64,000 bases of DNA from an uncultured Prevotellaceae bacterium (GCA_900317325.1 ONGE01000003.1:57159-121158); one strand, 5' to 3'. Counted from the first letter of the stretch, positions 52,965 to 61,577 are shown. The notes: generated from the sequence alone by a model not told the origin. Program-made: numbers and translations.

Positions 52965-53546
52965 ATGAAACGAGAGATGAGAGGAAATGTTTGTGTCTTC
53001 TGTGCTTCCAGTGCAGACATCGACACGCGTTATTTAGAGGCGGCCCGCGAACTGGGCGGACGCCTGGCCGAGGGCGGCTGGCGCTGCGTGAACGGCGGCG
53101 GAGCCGTGGGACTGATGGGTGCCGTGACCGACGGCACGCTTGATGCGGGCGGTATGGTGACGGGAGTGATTCCCAAGTTCATGGTCGACAAGGGGTGGTG
53201 TTACGACCGCCTCGAGGACGTCGTCATCACGGCCGACATGCACCAGCGCAAGCAAATCATGAGCGAGATGGCCGATGCCGTCATCGCCCTGCCCGGCGGT
53301 GTGGGCACGCTCGAGGAAATGCTCGAGACGCTCACCTGGCGACAGCTGGGGCTGGTCAAGGTGCCTGTCATCATCTTGAACACCCTCGGCTACTATGACA
53401 CCCTGCTGGAGATGTTGCACCACGCCATCGACGAGGGCTTCATGAAGTCGAGCCACGCCGCATTGTGGCAAGTGGCTACCACGCCAGCCGAGGCCATCAC
53501 CCTGCTCGACAACTACCACCCCGTGGAGTTTGAATCCAAATACTGA
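52965..53546 (+). CDS. LOG family protein (nucleotide phosphoribohydrolase)
   Basis: 193 residues. The family hallmarks are a Rossmann-like opening (VCVFCASSADID), R95-K96 in MHQRKQIM and PGGVGTLEE at 110-118. LOG proteins release a base from nucleoside 5'-monophosphates; plant and actinobacterial ones activate cytokinins, while most bacterial ones act in nucleotide turnover. Cytoplasmic. It is followed 5 nt later by the DUF4271 gene, so its promoter may also serve the DUF4271-hemD block. Confidence 0.9.
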   Translation: MKREMRGNVCVFCASSADIDTRYLEAARELGGRLAEGGWRCVNGGGAVGLMGAVTDGTLDAGGMVTGVIPKFMVDKGWCYDRLEDVVITADMHQRKQIMSEMADAVIALPGGVGTLEEMLETLTWRQLGLVKVPVIILNTLGYYDTLLEMLHHAIDEGFMKSSHAALWQVATTPAEAITLLDNYHPVEFESKY

Positions 53547-53551
53547 TCACC

Positions 53552-54400
53552 ATGCCGGTCAGCGCCAATCACATCGACAGCACCCAGCATAACGACACCG
53601 CGGTGGGCCCCTACTCGCCGCAGTACCTCGAGGGTTTCCCGACCACACAGGCCGGCGACTCGGCATTGGGCAAGATCGACACGCTGGCCGTGATGGAAAT
53701 ACCCGACGGTGCCGAGGCCCAACCGTTCACGCGCTCGCCGCTACACGACACGCCCTCGATGGCGCTCTTGTTGGCAGGCATGCTGGCAGTGGCGTTGAGC
53801 TACCACAAGGGCTACAAATACATCGAGAACTTTTTCCACTACATGTTCTCGACCAGGAGACGCGAGAATCTGTTCGAGGACCACACCGTCAACGAGACCG
53901 GAATCCTCACGGCCCTCATCGGCAACACCTGCATCGTGGAGGGCTTCCTGATTTTTGCCGCAGTGCGCATGCTGTGCCCGGCGCTGGCACCTGCGCTGCA
54001 AGCCAACGTCTTTCCCCACATCGCGATATACTGCGGAATCGCCGTGCTCTTCTATGTAGGGCAATGGCTGGTTTACAAGGTGCTGGGATACACCTTCAGC
54101 GACAAGCAGGGCACCAAACTGTGGATCGACGGCTTCAAAGCGACCCAGGCATTCTTGGGTTTGCTGCTGCTCCCGGTGCTCATTCTGCTCATGCTCTATC
54201 CCTATCATGGCAAATTGCTATTATCCATAGCGGCCTCACTGTATTTAATAGCCCGACTGGTATTTATTTTCAAGGGCTTTAGAATTTTTTATGGCAATTT
54301 GTCATCCATTCTCTATTTTTTGTTGTACCTTTGCGCCGTCGAAATCGTACCCTTAGCCATCTTGGCGAGTGTAACGTATTGGATTAGTGGTATTTATTAG
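53552..54400 (+). CDS. DUF4271 membrane protein
   Basis: 282 residues. A soluble N-terminal stretch (1-65) is followed by about six helices, including HTVNETGILTALIGNTCIVE and GYTFSDKQGTKLWIDGFKATQAFLG, which mark DUF4271. The family is found in Bacteroidota next to hemD, as here. Inner membrane; role unknown. An internal -7 box in its last 75 nt may drive hemD. Confidence 0.83.
   Translation: MPVSANHIDSTQHNDTAVGPYSPQYLEGFPTTQAGDSALGKIDTLAVMEIPDGAEAQPFTRSPLHDTPSMALLLAGMLAVALSYHKGYKYIENFFHYMFSTRRRENLFEDHTVNETGILTALIGNTCIVEGFLIFAAVRMLCPALAPALQANVFPHIAIYCGIAVLFYVGQWLVYKVLGYTFSDKQGTKLWIDGFKATQAFLGLLLLPVLILLMLYPYHGKLLLSIAASLYLIARLVFIFKGFRIFYGNLSSILYFLLYLCAVEIVPLAILASVTYWISGIY
54326..54333 (+). 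promoter_or_regulatory. -7 box for hemD inside DUF4271
   Basis: TACCTTTG within the DUF4271 coding end, 78 nt before the hemD ATG. No good -33 element accompanies it. Confidence 0.35.
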
Positions 54401-54411
54401 CAAAAAACTAA

Positions 54412-55413
54412 ATGAACATCAAGAAGATCCTGGTCTCACAACCTAGACCGACATCCGAGAAATCTCCTTATTTTTTACTGGAGAAGAAATATGGTGTAGA
54501 AATTGTTTTCAGGCCTTTTATCAAAGTTGAAGGACTCACCTCGAAGGAATTCAGGCAGTCAAAGATCAACATTCCCGATTATTCGGCTATCATCCTGACG
54601 GCACGTACAGCAATTGACCATTTTTTCCGTCTGTGCAAGGAATTGCGATACAACGTGCCTGACACTCTCAAATACTTCTGTGTAAGCGAGACCATCGCAC
54701 ACTATCTGCAGAAGTATGTCATCTACCGCAAACGCAAGATTTTCTATAGCGAAACCGGACTGATGGAGGACCTCATCCCCATCATCGCCAAGCACAACAA
54801 GGAGACTTACCTGATGCCCGTGAGCGACGTCCACAACGACAAGGCCGTCGTCCTCGACAACAACAAGGTGAAGTATGTCAAGTCGATCATGTACCGCACC
54901 GTGAGCAACGATTTCAAGCCCGGTGAGACCTTCGACTACGACATGTTGGCTTTCTTCAGCCCCGCCGGCATCAAGTCCTATACCACCAATTTCCCCGACT
55001 ATGCCGACCGCAAGGTGGTCATCGCCGCCATGGGACAAACGACCTTGGAGGCCGCCGACAAGGCTGGCTTGAAGGTGGACGTCACCATCACCCCCAAGAC
55101 GCCTTCGATGGCCAGCGCTATCGAGGAATACCTCAAGCACGCTAAGGCCGAGGAGGAGAAAGAGGAGCGCAAGGCTGCCCGCGAGAGCGCCAAGAAAGCC
55201 CCCGCTGCAAGCAAGGCTAAAGCTCCGGCCAAGAAGGCTGACACGGCAAGCGCTGCCGACGACGATGCTGCCGCCAAGAGGTCGGCCGCTGCCAAGAAGG
55301 CCGCTGCTACCCGCAAGGCTAAAGCCGAAGCCGAGGCCACTGCCAAGGCTAAGAGGTCCGAGGCCGCCAAGAAGGCCGCCGCTACCCGCAAGGCCAACGC
55401 AACCAAGAAATAA
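54412..55413 (+). CDS. hemD: Uroporphyrinogen-III synthase with lysine/alanine-rich tail
   Basis: 333 residues. Residues 1-245 form the two-lobed HemD domain: KKILVSQPRPTSEKSPYF, ILTARTAIDHFF, YLMPVSD and AFFSPAGIKSY. HemD closes hydroxymethylbilane to uroporphyrinogen III. Residues 246-333 are an added tail almost wholly of Lys, Ala, Arg and Glu, with two near-identical copies of the unit KRSxAAKKAAATRKA. It resembles histone H1-like bacterial tails, so nucleic-acid or polyanion binding is possible. HemD by sequence is only weakly conserved, but the neighbours (DUF4271, rnpA) support it. Confidence 0.83.
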   Translation: MNIKKILVSQPRPTSEKSPYFLLEKKYGVEIVFRPFIKVEGLTSKEFRQSKINIPDYSAIILTARTAIDHFFRLCKELRYNVPDTLKYFCVSETIAHYLQKYVIYRKRKIFYSETGLMEDLIPIIAKHNKETYLMPVSDVHNDKAVVLDNNKVKYVKSIMYRTVSNDFKPGETFDYDMLAFFSPAGIKSYTTNFPDYADRKVVIAAMGQTTLEAADKAGLKVDVTITPKTPSMASAIEEYLKHAKAEEEKEERKAARESAKKAPAASKAKAPAKKADTASAADDDAAAKRSAAAKKAAATRKAKAEAEATAKAKRSEAAKKAAATRKANATKK

Positions 55414-55433
55414 TCTCACTGATTATAGTTTTT

Positions 55434-55468
55434 ATAGGGTGTGCTTGTCGAGCATACCCTATTTTTTT
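55434..55468 (+). terminator. Terminator after hemD
   Basis: Stem ATAGGGTGTGC (55434-55444) with GCATACCCTAT (55452-55462), then a run of T. The rnpA gene therefore probably starts its own transcript. Confidence 0.8.
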
Positions 55469-55485
55469 GTAATTTCGCCCGCTGA

Positions 55486-55905
55486 ATGGACTACAAATTA
55501 AATAAAGACGAGAAGCTCACGAGCCGCACGGCGATCAACCTGCTCTTTGGTGAGGGCAAGTCGTTGATGGCTTTTCCCGTGCGGGCCGCCTATCGGCTCA
55601 GGCCTGCAGGAGAGCATCCCGTCCAGTTCCTTATCTCCATTCCCAAGAAGCGCATCCGCAGGGCCGTGAACCGTGTCATGCTGCGCCGACGCATACGCGA
55701 GGCCTACAGGCTGAACCGGCGCGACCTGCTTCTGGCCAAGCTCGACGGCAAGAACTGCGGCGTGGACATCGCTTTTGTCTATCTGGACAACTCGCCTGCG
55801 CCCTACGACGTCATCAACGAGAAAATGCAGCTGTTGCTGTCGCGCATCGCTACGGCAACCAGTGAGCACGAAACAACCGATAAATCCCCCGAAGAAAAGC
55901 CATGA
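55486..55905 (+). CDS. rnpA: Ribonuclease P protein component
   Basis: 139 residues. RnpA is the basic protein partner of the RNase P RNA that matures tRNA 5' ends. The RNR-type signature is [18 protein letters not shown] near residues 62-79, after the [17 protein letters not shown] opening. The stop overlaps yidD by 4 nt. The acidic/polar C-terminal extension (120-139) is ordinary for Bacteroidota. Confidence 0.94.
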   Translation: MDYKLNKDEKLTSRTAINLLFGEGKSLMAFPVRAAYRLRPAGEHPVQFLISIPKKRIRRAVNRVMLRRRIREAYRLNRRDLLLAKLDGKNCGVDIAFVYLDNSPAPYDVINEKMQLLLSRIATATSEHETTDKSPEEKP

Positions 55906-56165
55906 AGCGAATATGGAACGGCATACGTTATTGCTTGCACAAGGTGGCGGCTGCCATCGGGTGGCTGATGATCGTGCCCATTCGCTTCTACCAGAAATAC
56001 CTCTCGCCGCTCAAACCGCCCATCTGCCGTTTCACCCCCACATGCAGCCAGTATGCCATCGAGGCCATCCGCAAGCACGGCCCGTTCAAGGGCTTTGTCC
56101 TTGCCGTGTGGCGCATCCTGCGATGCAACCCCTGGGGCGGCAGCGGCTATGATCCCGTTCCGTAA
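55902..56165 (+). CDS. yidD: Membrane protein insertion efficiency factor YidD
   Basis: 87 residues. YidD carries the conserved [23 protein letters not shown] block and [14 protein letters not shown] end, after an N-terminal amphipathic segment. It assists YidC-dependent membrane insertion at the inner face. It is coupled to rnpA by a 4-nt overlap and to the TatD gene by one base (TAATG). Confidence 0.96.
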   Translation: MKRIWNGIRYCLHKVAAAIGWLMIVPIRFYQKYLSPLKPPICRFTPTCSQYAIEAIRKHGPFKGFVLAVWRILRCNPWGGSGYDPVP

Positions 56166-56800
56166 TGGATATCCTTGACTTCCATACCCACCGAACCGAC
56201 GCCGACCGAGCCATCATTTCGGTTGACCCGCATGAGTTCTCTCCCGAGCCAGGCAGATGGTACTCGGTGGGATTTCACCCGTGGAGCGACCTGGAGGCCT
56301 TAGGCGAGGACGATTTCGCCTTGCTCGAGCAATGCGCCAGCCATCCACAGGTGCTGGCCATCGGCGAGACAGGCTTGGATTCACTGAGAGGGGCCCCGCT
56401 TGACCTGCAGGAAGCAGCATTTGCCCGACACCTGCGCTTAGCGGCTTCGGTCGGCAAACCGGTTGTCGTGCACAGCGTGAGGACTGCCCAGCGGATTCTC
56501 GCCGTGAAACGTGCCACAGGTTGCCAGGTCCCGCTGGCCATACACGGTATGAGAGGCAACGAGCATGTCGCCCGACTGCTGCTCGATGCCGGATGTTACC
56601 TGTCGTTCGGCATCCGTTTCAATCCCTCTGCCCTGCGCATCACCCCACTCGACCGCCTGTTCATCGAGACCGACGATCACCCGGCCGCCATCAGCGAGGT
56701 GGCAGCAGCGGTAGCGGGCGAGAAGGGGCCCTCCTGTAAAGAACTCACGGAATTGACGGCTGCAAACATCAGGCGTTTTACAGCCGCAGACACTTATTGA
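56165..56800 (+). CDS. Short TatD-family hydrolase
   Basis: 211 residues, shorter than the usual 255-265. The metal-site motifs are recognisable: FHTH near residue 7, GETGLD near 67, VVHSVR, AIHGMRG and the closing ETDDHP near 169. TatD proteins are metal-dependent nucleases or phosphoesterases. Loss of about 45 residues between motifs makes activity less certain, but short forms at this spot recur in Bacteroidales. The last 7 nt overlap the convergent aminotransferase gene. Confidence 0.85.
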   Translation: MDILDFHTHRTDADRAIISVDPHEFSPEPGRWYSVGFHPWSDLEALGEDDFALLEQCASHPQVLAIGETGLDSLRGAPLDLQEAAFARHLRLAASVGKPVVVHSVRTAQRILAVKRATGCQVPLAIHGMRGNEHVARLLLDAGCYLSFGIRFNPSALRITPLDRLFIETDDHPAAISEVAAAVAGEKGPSCKELTELTAANIRRFTAADTY

Positions 56801-57990
56801 GCGGCAGGCAAAGCCTTGACGGCTTGAGCCAGCTGTTCCATGGCCTGAGTGATGACGCTGCGCGGAACCGCGACGTTCAGGCGCATAAAGCCGCTTCCCG
56901 AACGGCCGAACATCGCACCGTCGTTCAAACCGATGCGGGCCTTGTTGACGAACAGGTCAATCAAGGCGTCATGATCCAGCCCCAGCCCCGTACAATCCAG
57001 CCACACGAGGAATGAGGCCTGCGGCTTGATAGCCACGATTCCGGGAATGTGTTCACGGCAATAAGCCACCACCAGGTCGATGTTGTCTTCGATATAGGCC
57101 AGGCACTGCTTGAGCCATTCGCCGCCATGACGATAGGCCGCACGCGTCGCTGTCATCGACAGGAAATTAGGCGAGCACTGCTCGTTGGCCTCCAAATGGT
57201 GGAAGAACGGTTTCCTCAAGTCAGGATTCTTGATGACACACCACGAACTCACGATACCCGCGATATTGAACGTCTTGCTCGGCGCACCCATCACCACGCC
57301 CACGGCACGGGCATCGTCGCTCACGGTGAGGAACGACGTGTGGCGGTGCCCACTCAGCACAAGGTCGCCATGAATCTCGTCACTGAAGACCACTACCCCA
57401 TATTTCTTGGCCAGCGCTGCCACCTGTCGCTGCACCTCGGCGGGCCAAGCGATGCCGATGGGATTGTGCGGGTTGCACAGCACCATCATCGCGGGATGCT
57501 CGTTCTTGAAAATGCGCTCCAAATCCTCCAAATCCATCTCGTAGAAGCCGTCGGCCGTCCGCTTCAAGCCATTGTTGACCACCATGCGGTTGTTGCCGGT
57601 GATGAGCATCCTGAACGGATGATAGACCGGTTCCTGGATGACCACCTTCTCGCCTGGACGGGTAAAATGATTCAGCGCCAACCCGAATCCGTTCACGATG
57701 CCGCCGATGAAGCACACCTCGTCAAGCGTGAATTCAAACCCGTTGCGCTCACGCTGCCAGTCGATGATCGACTGCCAGTAGTCCTCAAGCGGTACACTGT
57801 AGCCATAAATCGGATGCCCGGTGATGCGGTCGGCCAGAGCCTGCGTGATGTCGGGACACGCAGCAAAGCCCATATCGGCAACCCACAGGGGAAGCACATC
57901 CTCGCGCCCGAACATCTCCTTGCGCCTGTCATACATCACACTGCCGCTGCCGCGACGGTCAATCTCACGGTCAAAGTCATACTTCTTCAT
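56794..57990 (-). CDS. MalY/PatB-type aminotransferase (cystathionine beta-lyase)
   Basis: 398 residues, fold-type I PLP enzyme. The subgroup marks are the early PLWVADMGFAACPDI, NPHNPIG near 173-179, SDEIHGDL and the PLP lysine K239 (GAPSKTFNIAG). MalY/PatB enzymes split C-S bonds of cystathionine or cysteine conjugates, giving homocysteine or thiols, ammonia and pyruvate. Cytoplasmic. It has its own promoter and is convergent with TatD. Confidence 0.92.
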   Translation of the reverse strand: MKKYDFDREIDRRGSGSVMYDRRKEMFGREDVLPLWVADMGFAACPDITQALADRITGHPIYGYSVPLEDYWQSIIDWQRERNGFEFTLDEVCFIGGIVNGFGLALNHFTRPGEKVVIQEPVYHPFRMLITGNNRMVVNNGLKRTADGFYEMDLEDLERIFKNEHPAMMVLCNPHNPIGIAWPAEVQRQVAALAKKYGVVVFSDEIHGDLVLSGHRHTSFLTVSDDARAVGVVMGAPSKTFNIAGIVSSWCVIKNPDLRKPFFHHLEANEQCSPNFLSMTATRAAYRHGGEWLKQCLAYIEDNIDLVVAYCREHIPGIVAIKPQASFLVWLDCTGLGLDHDALIDLFVNKARIGLNDGAMFGRSGSGFMRLNVAVPRSVITQAMEQLAQAVKALPAAQ

Positions 57991-58018
57991 ATCGGTCTTG
58001 TTCTATCGTTTTACCTCA

Positions 58019-58026
58019 CAAAGATA
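58019..58026 (-). promoter_or_regulatory. -7 box for the MalY/PatB gene
   Basis: Minus-strand TATCTTTG, 28 nt before the ATG at 57990. Confidence 0.5.
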
Positions 58027-58196
58027 CGTCATTTGACTCAAATGCCAAAATCCGCGCCATCTTCAAGACCAAATCAACGCCAAAACCACAAAAATTCCAA
58101 AAACCACAAAACGCTGTTTTCCAGCCGTTTAATGATTTCGCCAAAAAACAGTGAAGAAAAAAATGCATTTTTTTTGAAAAAAAACTGCCAAAATAG

Positions 58197-58226
58197 TTGG
58201 TGGTTTAGAAAAAAGCAGTACCTTTG
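58197..58226 (+). promoter_or_regulatory. Promoter for tRNA-Lys
   Basis: TTGG (58197-58200) and TACCTTTG (58219-58226) at ideal spacing, about 22 nt before the mature tRNA. Confidence 0.7.
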
Positions 58227-58248
58227 CAGTCGCAATTGAACAAACGAT

Positions 58249-58321
58249 GACTCCGTAGCTCAGTTGGTAGAGCAATTGACTCTTAATCAATGGGTCGTGG
58301 GTTCGAGTCCCACCGGGGTCA
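58249..58321 (+). tRNA. tRNA-Lys (CTT anticodon)
   Basis: 73 nt that fold as a full cloverleaf: acceptor GACTCCG/CGGGGTC (one G-T pair), D arm GCTC/GAGC, anticodon stem ATTGA/TCAAT with loop CTCTTAA, and T arm GTGGG/CCCAC with loop TTCGAGT. CCA is not encoded. A good promoter and terminator flank it. Its 3' end and terminator recur twice downstream, which marks it as an integration target. Confidence 0.97.
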
Positions 58322-58332
58322 CGAAATTGAAC

Positions 58333-58367
58333 GCCAAATGGTTAGTAATGAAGCCATTTGGCTTTTT
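58333..58367 (+). terminator. Terminator of tRNA-Lys
   Basis: Stem GCCAAATGG (58333-58341) with CCATTTGGC (58354-58362), then TTTTT. Two more copies of this region, one with a decayed arm, lie at 59.3 and 60.9 kb. Confidence 0.88.
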
Positions 58368-58432
58368 CGTTACAATAAAACGAAGGATGCACCACTGGCA
58401 CATCCTTCGATCTGTAATAAGTTGAAATTGTT

Positions 58433-58897
58433 TTAGAACTTGTATCCGACAGAAATTGTAAGGTTGCGGGTCTTAGCTGAAGCATCGTCAGCTACATCAA
58501 GAACACCAAAGTCGTAGCCAATTGAAACAGGCACCTTCTGGTTGAATTCCAGACCAGCACGCAAACCCAAACCAAAATCAAAACGCTTGTAGCCCACCTC
58601 GTCGCTAAAGACGTCATAGCCAAGATAATAGGGATTGAATGTGATTCCGACCGCCTTGGTTCCTTTGAGTGAGAGCAGTGCACCAGCGTTGCCATAGAAA
58701 CCGTTGCTTACACTGGGAATACCAATGGTTGTGCGAATACCTGCATGGAAGCCGATACGTGAGCTGCAACCACTGGCATCAACGTTTGCTACATTCATAC
58801 CAGCAACGATTTCCCACTTGGGAGCTTCGGCGTTTGCTGAGAAACTCATAGACAGGGCGGCAACAGCCACCATCAGGATGGAATAAATCTTTTTCAT
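58433..58897 (-). CDS. Small outer-membrane beta-barrel protein
   Basis: 154 residues with a signal peptide ending near residue 23 (SANAEA). The rest alternates polar and hydrophobic residues in about eight strands, and the last strand ends in phenylalanine (NLTISVGYKF), as outer-membrane barrels do. Glycine- and tyrosine-rich, close to the OMP_b-brl/PorT-like group. A structural or adhesin-like role is possible; no enzyme motif. It sits between tRNA-Lys and the first repeat of its 3' end, so it is probably acquired cargo. Confidence 0.78.
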   Translation of the reverse strand: MKKIYSILMVAVAALSMSFSANAEAPKWEIVAGMNVANVDASGCSSRIGFHAGIRTTIGIPSVSNGFYGNAGALLSLKGTKAVGITFNPYYLGYDVFSDEVGYKRFDFGLGLRAGLEFNQKVPVSIGYDFGVLDVADDASAKTRNLTISVGYKF

Positions 58898-59292
58898 GTC
58901 TTTCTATTATTAGTTTTCTATTTGTTCAGTGCTGCAAAAATAGCATTTATTTCTAATCTCAAGTAGTATTTCTCCGATAATTCCATGATAAAGCTTGCCT
59001 TTTACTGGATGAAGGAGTCATCCTACTTTTGCTGAAAACTGAAATCAGCAAAAATTATGATTGACATCCAACAACTCACTTCGTTAATCTCCGCATTCCG
59101 CAGGAAAAAAGGGACGGTAATTTTGAAGTATTATTTGGGGTCAAGTAGCACCCTAAATATGGTTGTCAAAAATGGCAACCGAGATTGACACCTAATGGCA
59201 CTCGTTGACACCCGATGACATAGTATCAGTATAAGAAATTCATGGGAATCAGGCGGTTATAGTGCCGATGACTGTCATGCTATGTTAAGAAT
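58898..59292. other. Gene-free spacer after the barrel gene
   Basis: It holds the barrel gene promoter (58935-58942) but no gene I can support. Between 59150 and 59210 there is a GACACC-rich patch (GTTGTCAAAAATGGCAACC as an inverted repeat, then two GACACC-type copies) of unclear meaning. Confidence 0.45.
58935..58942 (-). promoter_or_regulatory. -7 box for the barrel gene
   Basis: Minus-strand TATTTTTG, 37 nt before the ATG at 58897, with CTTG at 58963-58960 as a weak -33. Confidence 0.5.
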
Positions 59293-59360
59293 CAGAGCCC
59301 ACCGGGGGCACCAAATTGAATGCCAAATGGTTAGTAATGAAGCCTTTCGGCTTTTTTGTT
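59293..59360 (+). repeat. Degenerate copy of the tRNA-Lys 3' end and terminator (att-like)
   Basis: GAGCCCACCGGGGGCACC and the next 45 nt match the tRNA T-arm end, acceptor and terminator at 58297-58370 with few mismatches. The 5' part of the tRNA is absent. The right arm of the terminator stem is altered (GCCTTTCGGC), leaving a shorter hairpin. This is the pattern of an attachment-site remnant. Confidence 0.75.
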
Positions 59361-59383
59361 GAGAGTCATCTTGGGTTGTGTCT

Positions 59384-60718
59384 TTATATCAAGCTCAGCA
59401 TATATATCGGTAGCAGGATTGTGTCTCCATCTCGTCTTAAGGCCTTGGTATAGACGACGTAGCGCTTGTCGATGCGAGAGGAGAATTTTGCGCAAAAAGC
59501 ATCTAGAGAAGTGTGAGATTTATAGCTTGATGATTTTACCTCTATGGGACAAATCTTTGCTCTGCGGGAGAGTAGAAAATCGACTTCATAGTTATGGCGA
59601 TCGTCCTTTGCCCAAGTGTAAAAATACAACCTGTTGCCACTGCTACGCAGTATTTGGGCTGCCAAGTTTTCATAGACATAGCCTAAATTGGCGGGGAGCT
59701 TGTCTGACAGCAGTTTGTCGTACAGCATGTTCTCGGTGAACTGCTTGTCCCAGAATGCTAGTGTCACCATCAACCCTGTGTCACCCACATATATCTTTTG
59801 CCTGCTGCGATCTTCGCTGAACGGCAATCCCACTTGTGGGTCAGTTGTATGGTAGGAAATGTTTACAGTCTTGCTGTCCTCCAATGCTATAAGCAGATCT
59901 TCCATCTTTTCTGCTCCAACTCCCTTGATGACTGAGGTAGGATAGAATCGCCCCACTCCTCTAGCCAACATCTGAGGTATGGCACCATACAGTCTGCCAA
60001 TTTTGCCAGTCTTGTCAATCTTGCGGAAATCATCGAAATAAAGTTTGAGTATCTTGCGTTTAACGGCGTCAACAGCCCTAAAATTCTTGGTTTGTAGGTA
60101 TTCACTCACAGCCTGTGGCATACCGCCCACCAGCATATACAAACGCAGATCGCGCATATAGCGGCGATTGATTTCATCATCCATCGTGCGGTTGCTATCT
60201 AGGAGTTGGCGCAGCAAGGGAATCGAAGCCGTATCGCCTAAAGCCCAGCGGAACTCCTCATAGTCCATCGGGAACATCTCCAAGCGGTCTTCTTCGCTGG
60301 GTATCGTGATGCTTTCGGTGTTTCTCTTGATGCTGATTAAGGATCCTGTTTCTATAAAATCGTATCTGCCATCTTGGACTAGATATTTGATGGCTTGGCG
60401 AGCCTTGGGGCATTGCTGTACCTCGTCAAAAATAATTACCGACTTTCGCTGGTAGAGCGTAGTGTGATAAGCGCTTTGCAGATAAAGAAAGATGTAGTCC
60501 AAGTCCATCAAATCGTCAAACAGCGCTTTGATGCGAGCAGATGCTTTGTTGAAATCGATGAGGATATATGACTTGTATTCACGCTTTGCAAATGCTTCTA
60601 CTATAGTGGATTTACCAACGCGTCGTGCACCCTCAATGAGTAATGCACTCTTGCCAGCATTGTCCTGCTTCCATTGCAGAATCTGACTATAAATTTTACG
60701 CTGAAAAATATTATCCAT
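59384..60718 (-). CDS. AAA ATPase with DUF4143 domain, second type
   Basis: 444 residues. Walker A is G30-ARRVGKST, Walker B VIIFDEVQQ near residue 98, then ETGSLISI (sensor) and the C-terminal DUF4143/DUF234-like part (290-444) with PIEVKSSSYKSHTSL near residue 390, a nuclease-like core. It shares only motifs with the ATPase at 26449, so it is a different subfamily. It lies exactly between two tRNA-3'-end copies, which makes it likely cargo of an integrated element. Function unsettled for the family. Confidence 0.87.
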   Translation of the reverse strand: MDNIFQRKIYSQILQWKQDNAGKSALLIEGARRVGKSTIVEAFAKREYKSYILIDFNKASARIKALFDDLMDLDYIFLYLQSAYHTTLYQRKSVIIFDEVQQCPKARQAIKYLVQDGRYDFIETGSLISIKRNTESITIPSEEDRLEMFPMDYEEFRWALGDTASIPLLRQLLDSNRTMDDEINRRYMRDLRLYMLVGGMPQAVSEYLQTKNFRAVDAVKRKILKLYFDDFRKIDKTGKIGRLYGAIPQMLARGVGRFYPTSVIKGVGAEKMEDLLIALEDSKTVNISYHTTDPQVGLPFSEDRSRQKIYVGDTGLMVTLAFWDKQFTENMLYDKLLSDKLPANLGYVYENLAAQILRSSGNRLYFYTWAKDDRHNYEVDFLLSRRAKICPIEVKSSSYKSHTSLDAFCAKFSSRIDKRYVVYTKALRRDGDTILLPIYMLSLI

Positions 60719-60741
60719 AATTGAAAACTAAATATTTGCAG

Positions 60742-60749
60742 CAAAGTTA
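60742..60749 (-). promoter_or_regulatory. -7 box for the second DUF4143 ATPase
   Basis: Minus-strand TAACTTTG, 23 nt before the ATG at 60718. Confidence 0.5.
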
Positions 60750-60927
60750 CTGATTATCTTTTATATATGCAACAATTACTGATGAAAAAAACTATCTATC
60801 CCGTCATTTTATTTTTTCAAAACCATAACGTTCCCCAATATTTTTTCATCAAAAATTCTATCAATCCCCGTATTCTGTCCAGCAAGCAAATATAAAAGAC
60901 TCAGAATTAAGTTAACACTATAATAAG
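60750..60927. other. Spacer before the third att-like copy
   Basis: AT-rich and without genes. The whole gap from 60719 to 61130 holds the ATPase promoter, the third tRNA-end copy, and a patch at about 61055-61083 (CGAATTATACGAATTGA) that also occurs near 49955 after the GH89 gene. Confidence 0.45.
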
Positions 60928-60995
60928 TCAGAGCCCATCGGGGTTACCAAAAGGAAAGCCAAATGACTTGCAATGAGCCATTTGGCTTTTTTGTT
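60928..60995 (+). repeat. Third copy of the tRNA-Lys 3' end and terminator (att-like)
   Basis: GAGCCCATCGGGGTTACC and following bases match the tRNA 3' end. The terminator stem is intact (GCCAAATG at 60958-60965 with CATTTGGC at 60979-60986, then TTTTTT). Upstream bases (GTCAGAGCCCA) are closer to the second copy than to the true tRNA. Confidence 0.7.
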
Positions 60996-61130
60996 GTGTC
61001 AGCCGTTAGGATTTCTCCCTGCGGGGCAAATGCGAACCCTTAACTCGGCGAAGCCAATTACGCGAATTATACGAATTGATAAGAACAATGGTCCAAGGCA
61101 GTACTCATGGTGAGTAAAGTGCTTTAGATC

Positions 61131-61565
61131 TTATTTTTCATGCCCAACGTCGAGAACTGCGCCATCGCTTTTGCGAAGTCTTATTACGGCAGTTCCACCA
61201 AGCCAGCCTTCAGGTAACGATCCTCGTACTTCCCACACCGTGTCGCCTTCAAGTTCCGCCACGAAAGGCAACTCGGTATAAATCTCCGACCCATAGATGG
61301 GATACCAGACACTTTCGGCTATCTTAATAGCCGTTTCCTTGTCTGGCACCATGCCGCGTCTCTGAGCCTCGGCTTTTCCATAGCCCTCAATTTTGGGCTG
61401 AATGCGAGGCTCAAGGTGAATAAATGTATCTTCCTCCACAAGGGTATACAATCCTGATTCGTTATACTTTAAGTTGCTTGGCCGCTGACGCTGGCAACCC
61501 AGCAGCCCCAATGACAAGGCAACCCAAATGATACACACAAATAAACTAACCTTCTTCATATTCAT
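61131..61565 (-). CDS. NTF2-fold immunity-like lipoprotein, copy A
   Basis: 144 residues from the ATG at 61565, matching the start of its paralog. Lipoprotein signal with Cys24 (LGLLGC). The mature part fits the NTF2-fold immunity family (YbbC/YhhH type): MVPDKETAIKIAESVWYPIYG, PFVAELEGDTVWEVRGSLP, GGTAVIRLRKSDGAVLDV. Such proteins guard cells against Rhs/polymorphic toxins. No toxin gene is nearby, so it is an orphan immunity gene. Copy B, just upstream, is a recent tandem duplicate, promoter included. Confidence 0.82.
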   Translation of the reverse strand: MNMKKVSLFVCIIWVALSLGLLGCQRQRPSNLKYNESGLYTLVEEDTFIHLEPRIQPKIEGYGKAEAQRRGMVPDKETAIKIAESVWYPIYGSEIYTELPFVAELEGDTVWEVRGSLPEGWLGGTAVIRLRKSDGAVLDVGHEK

Positions 61566-61577
61566 TTGTTTTTGGGG

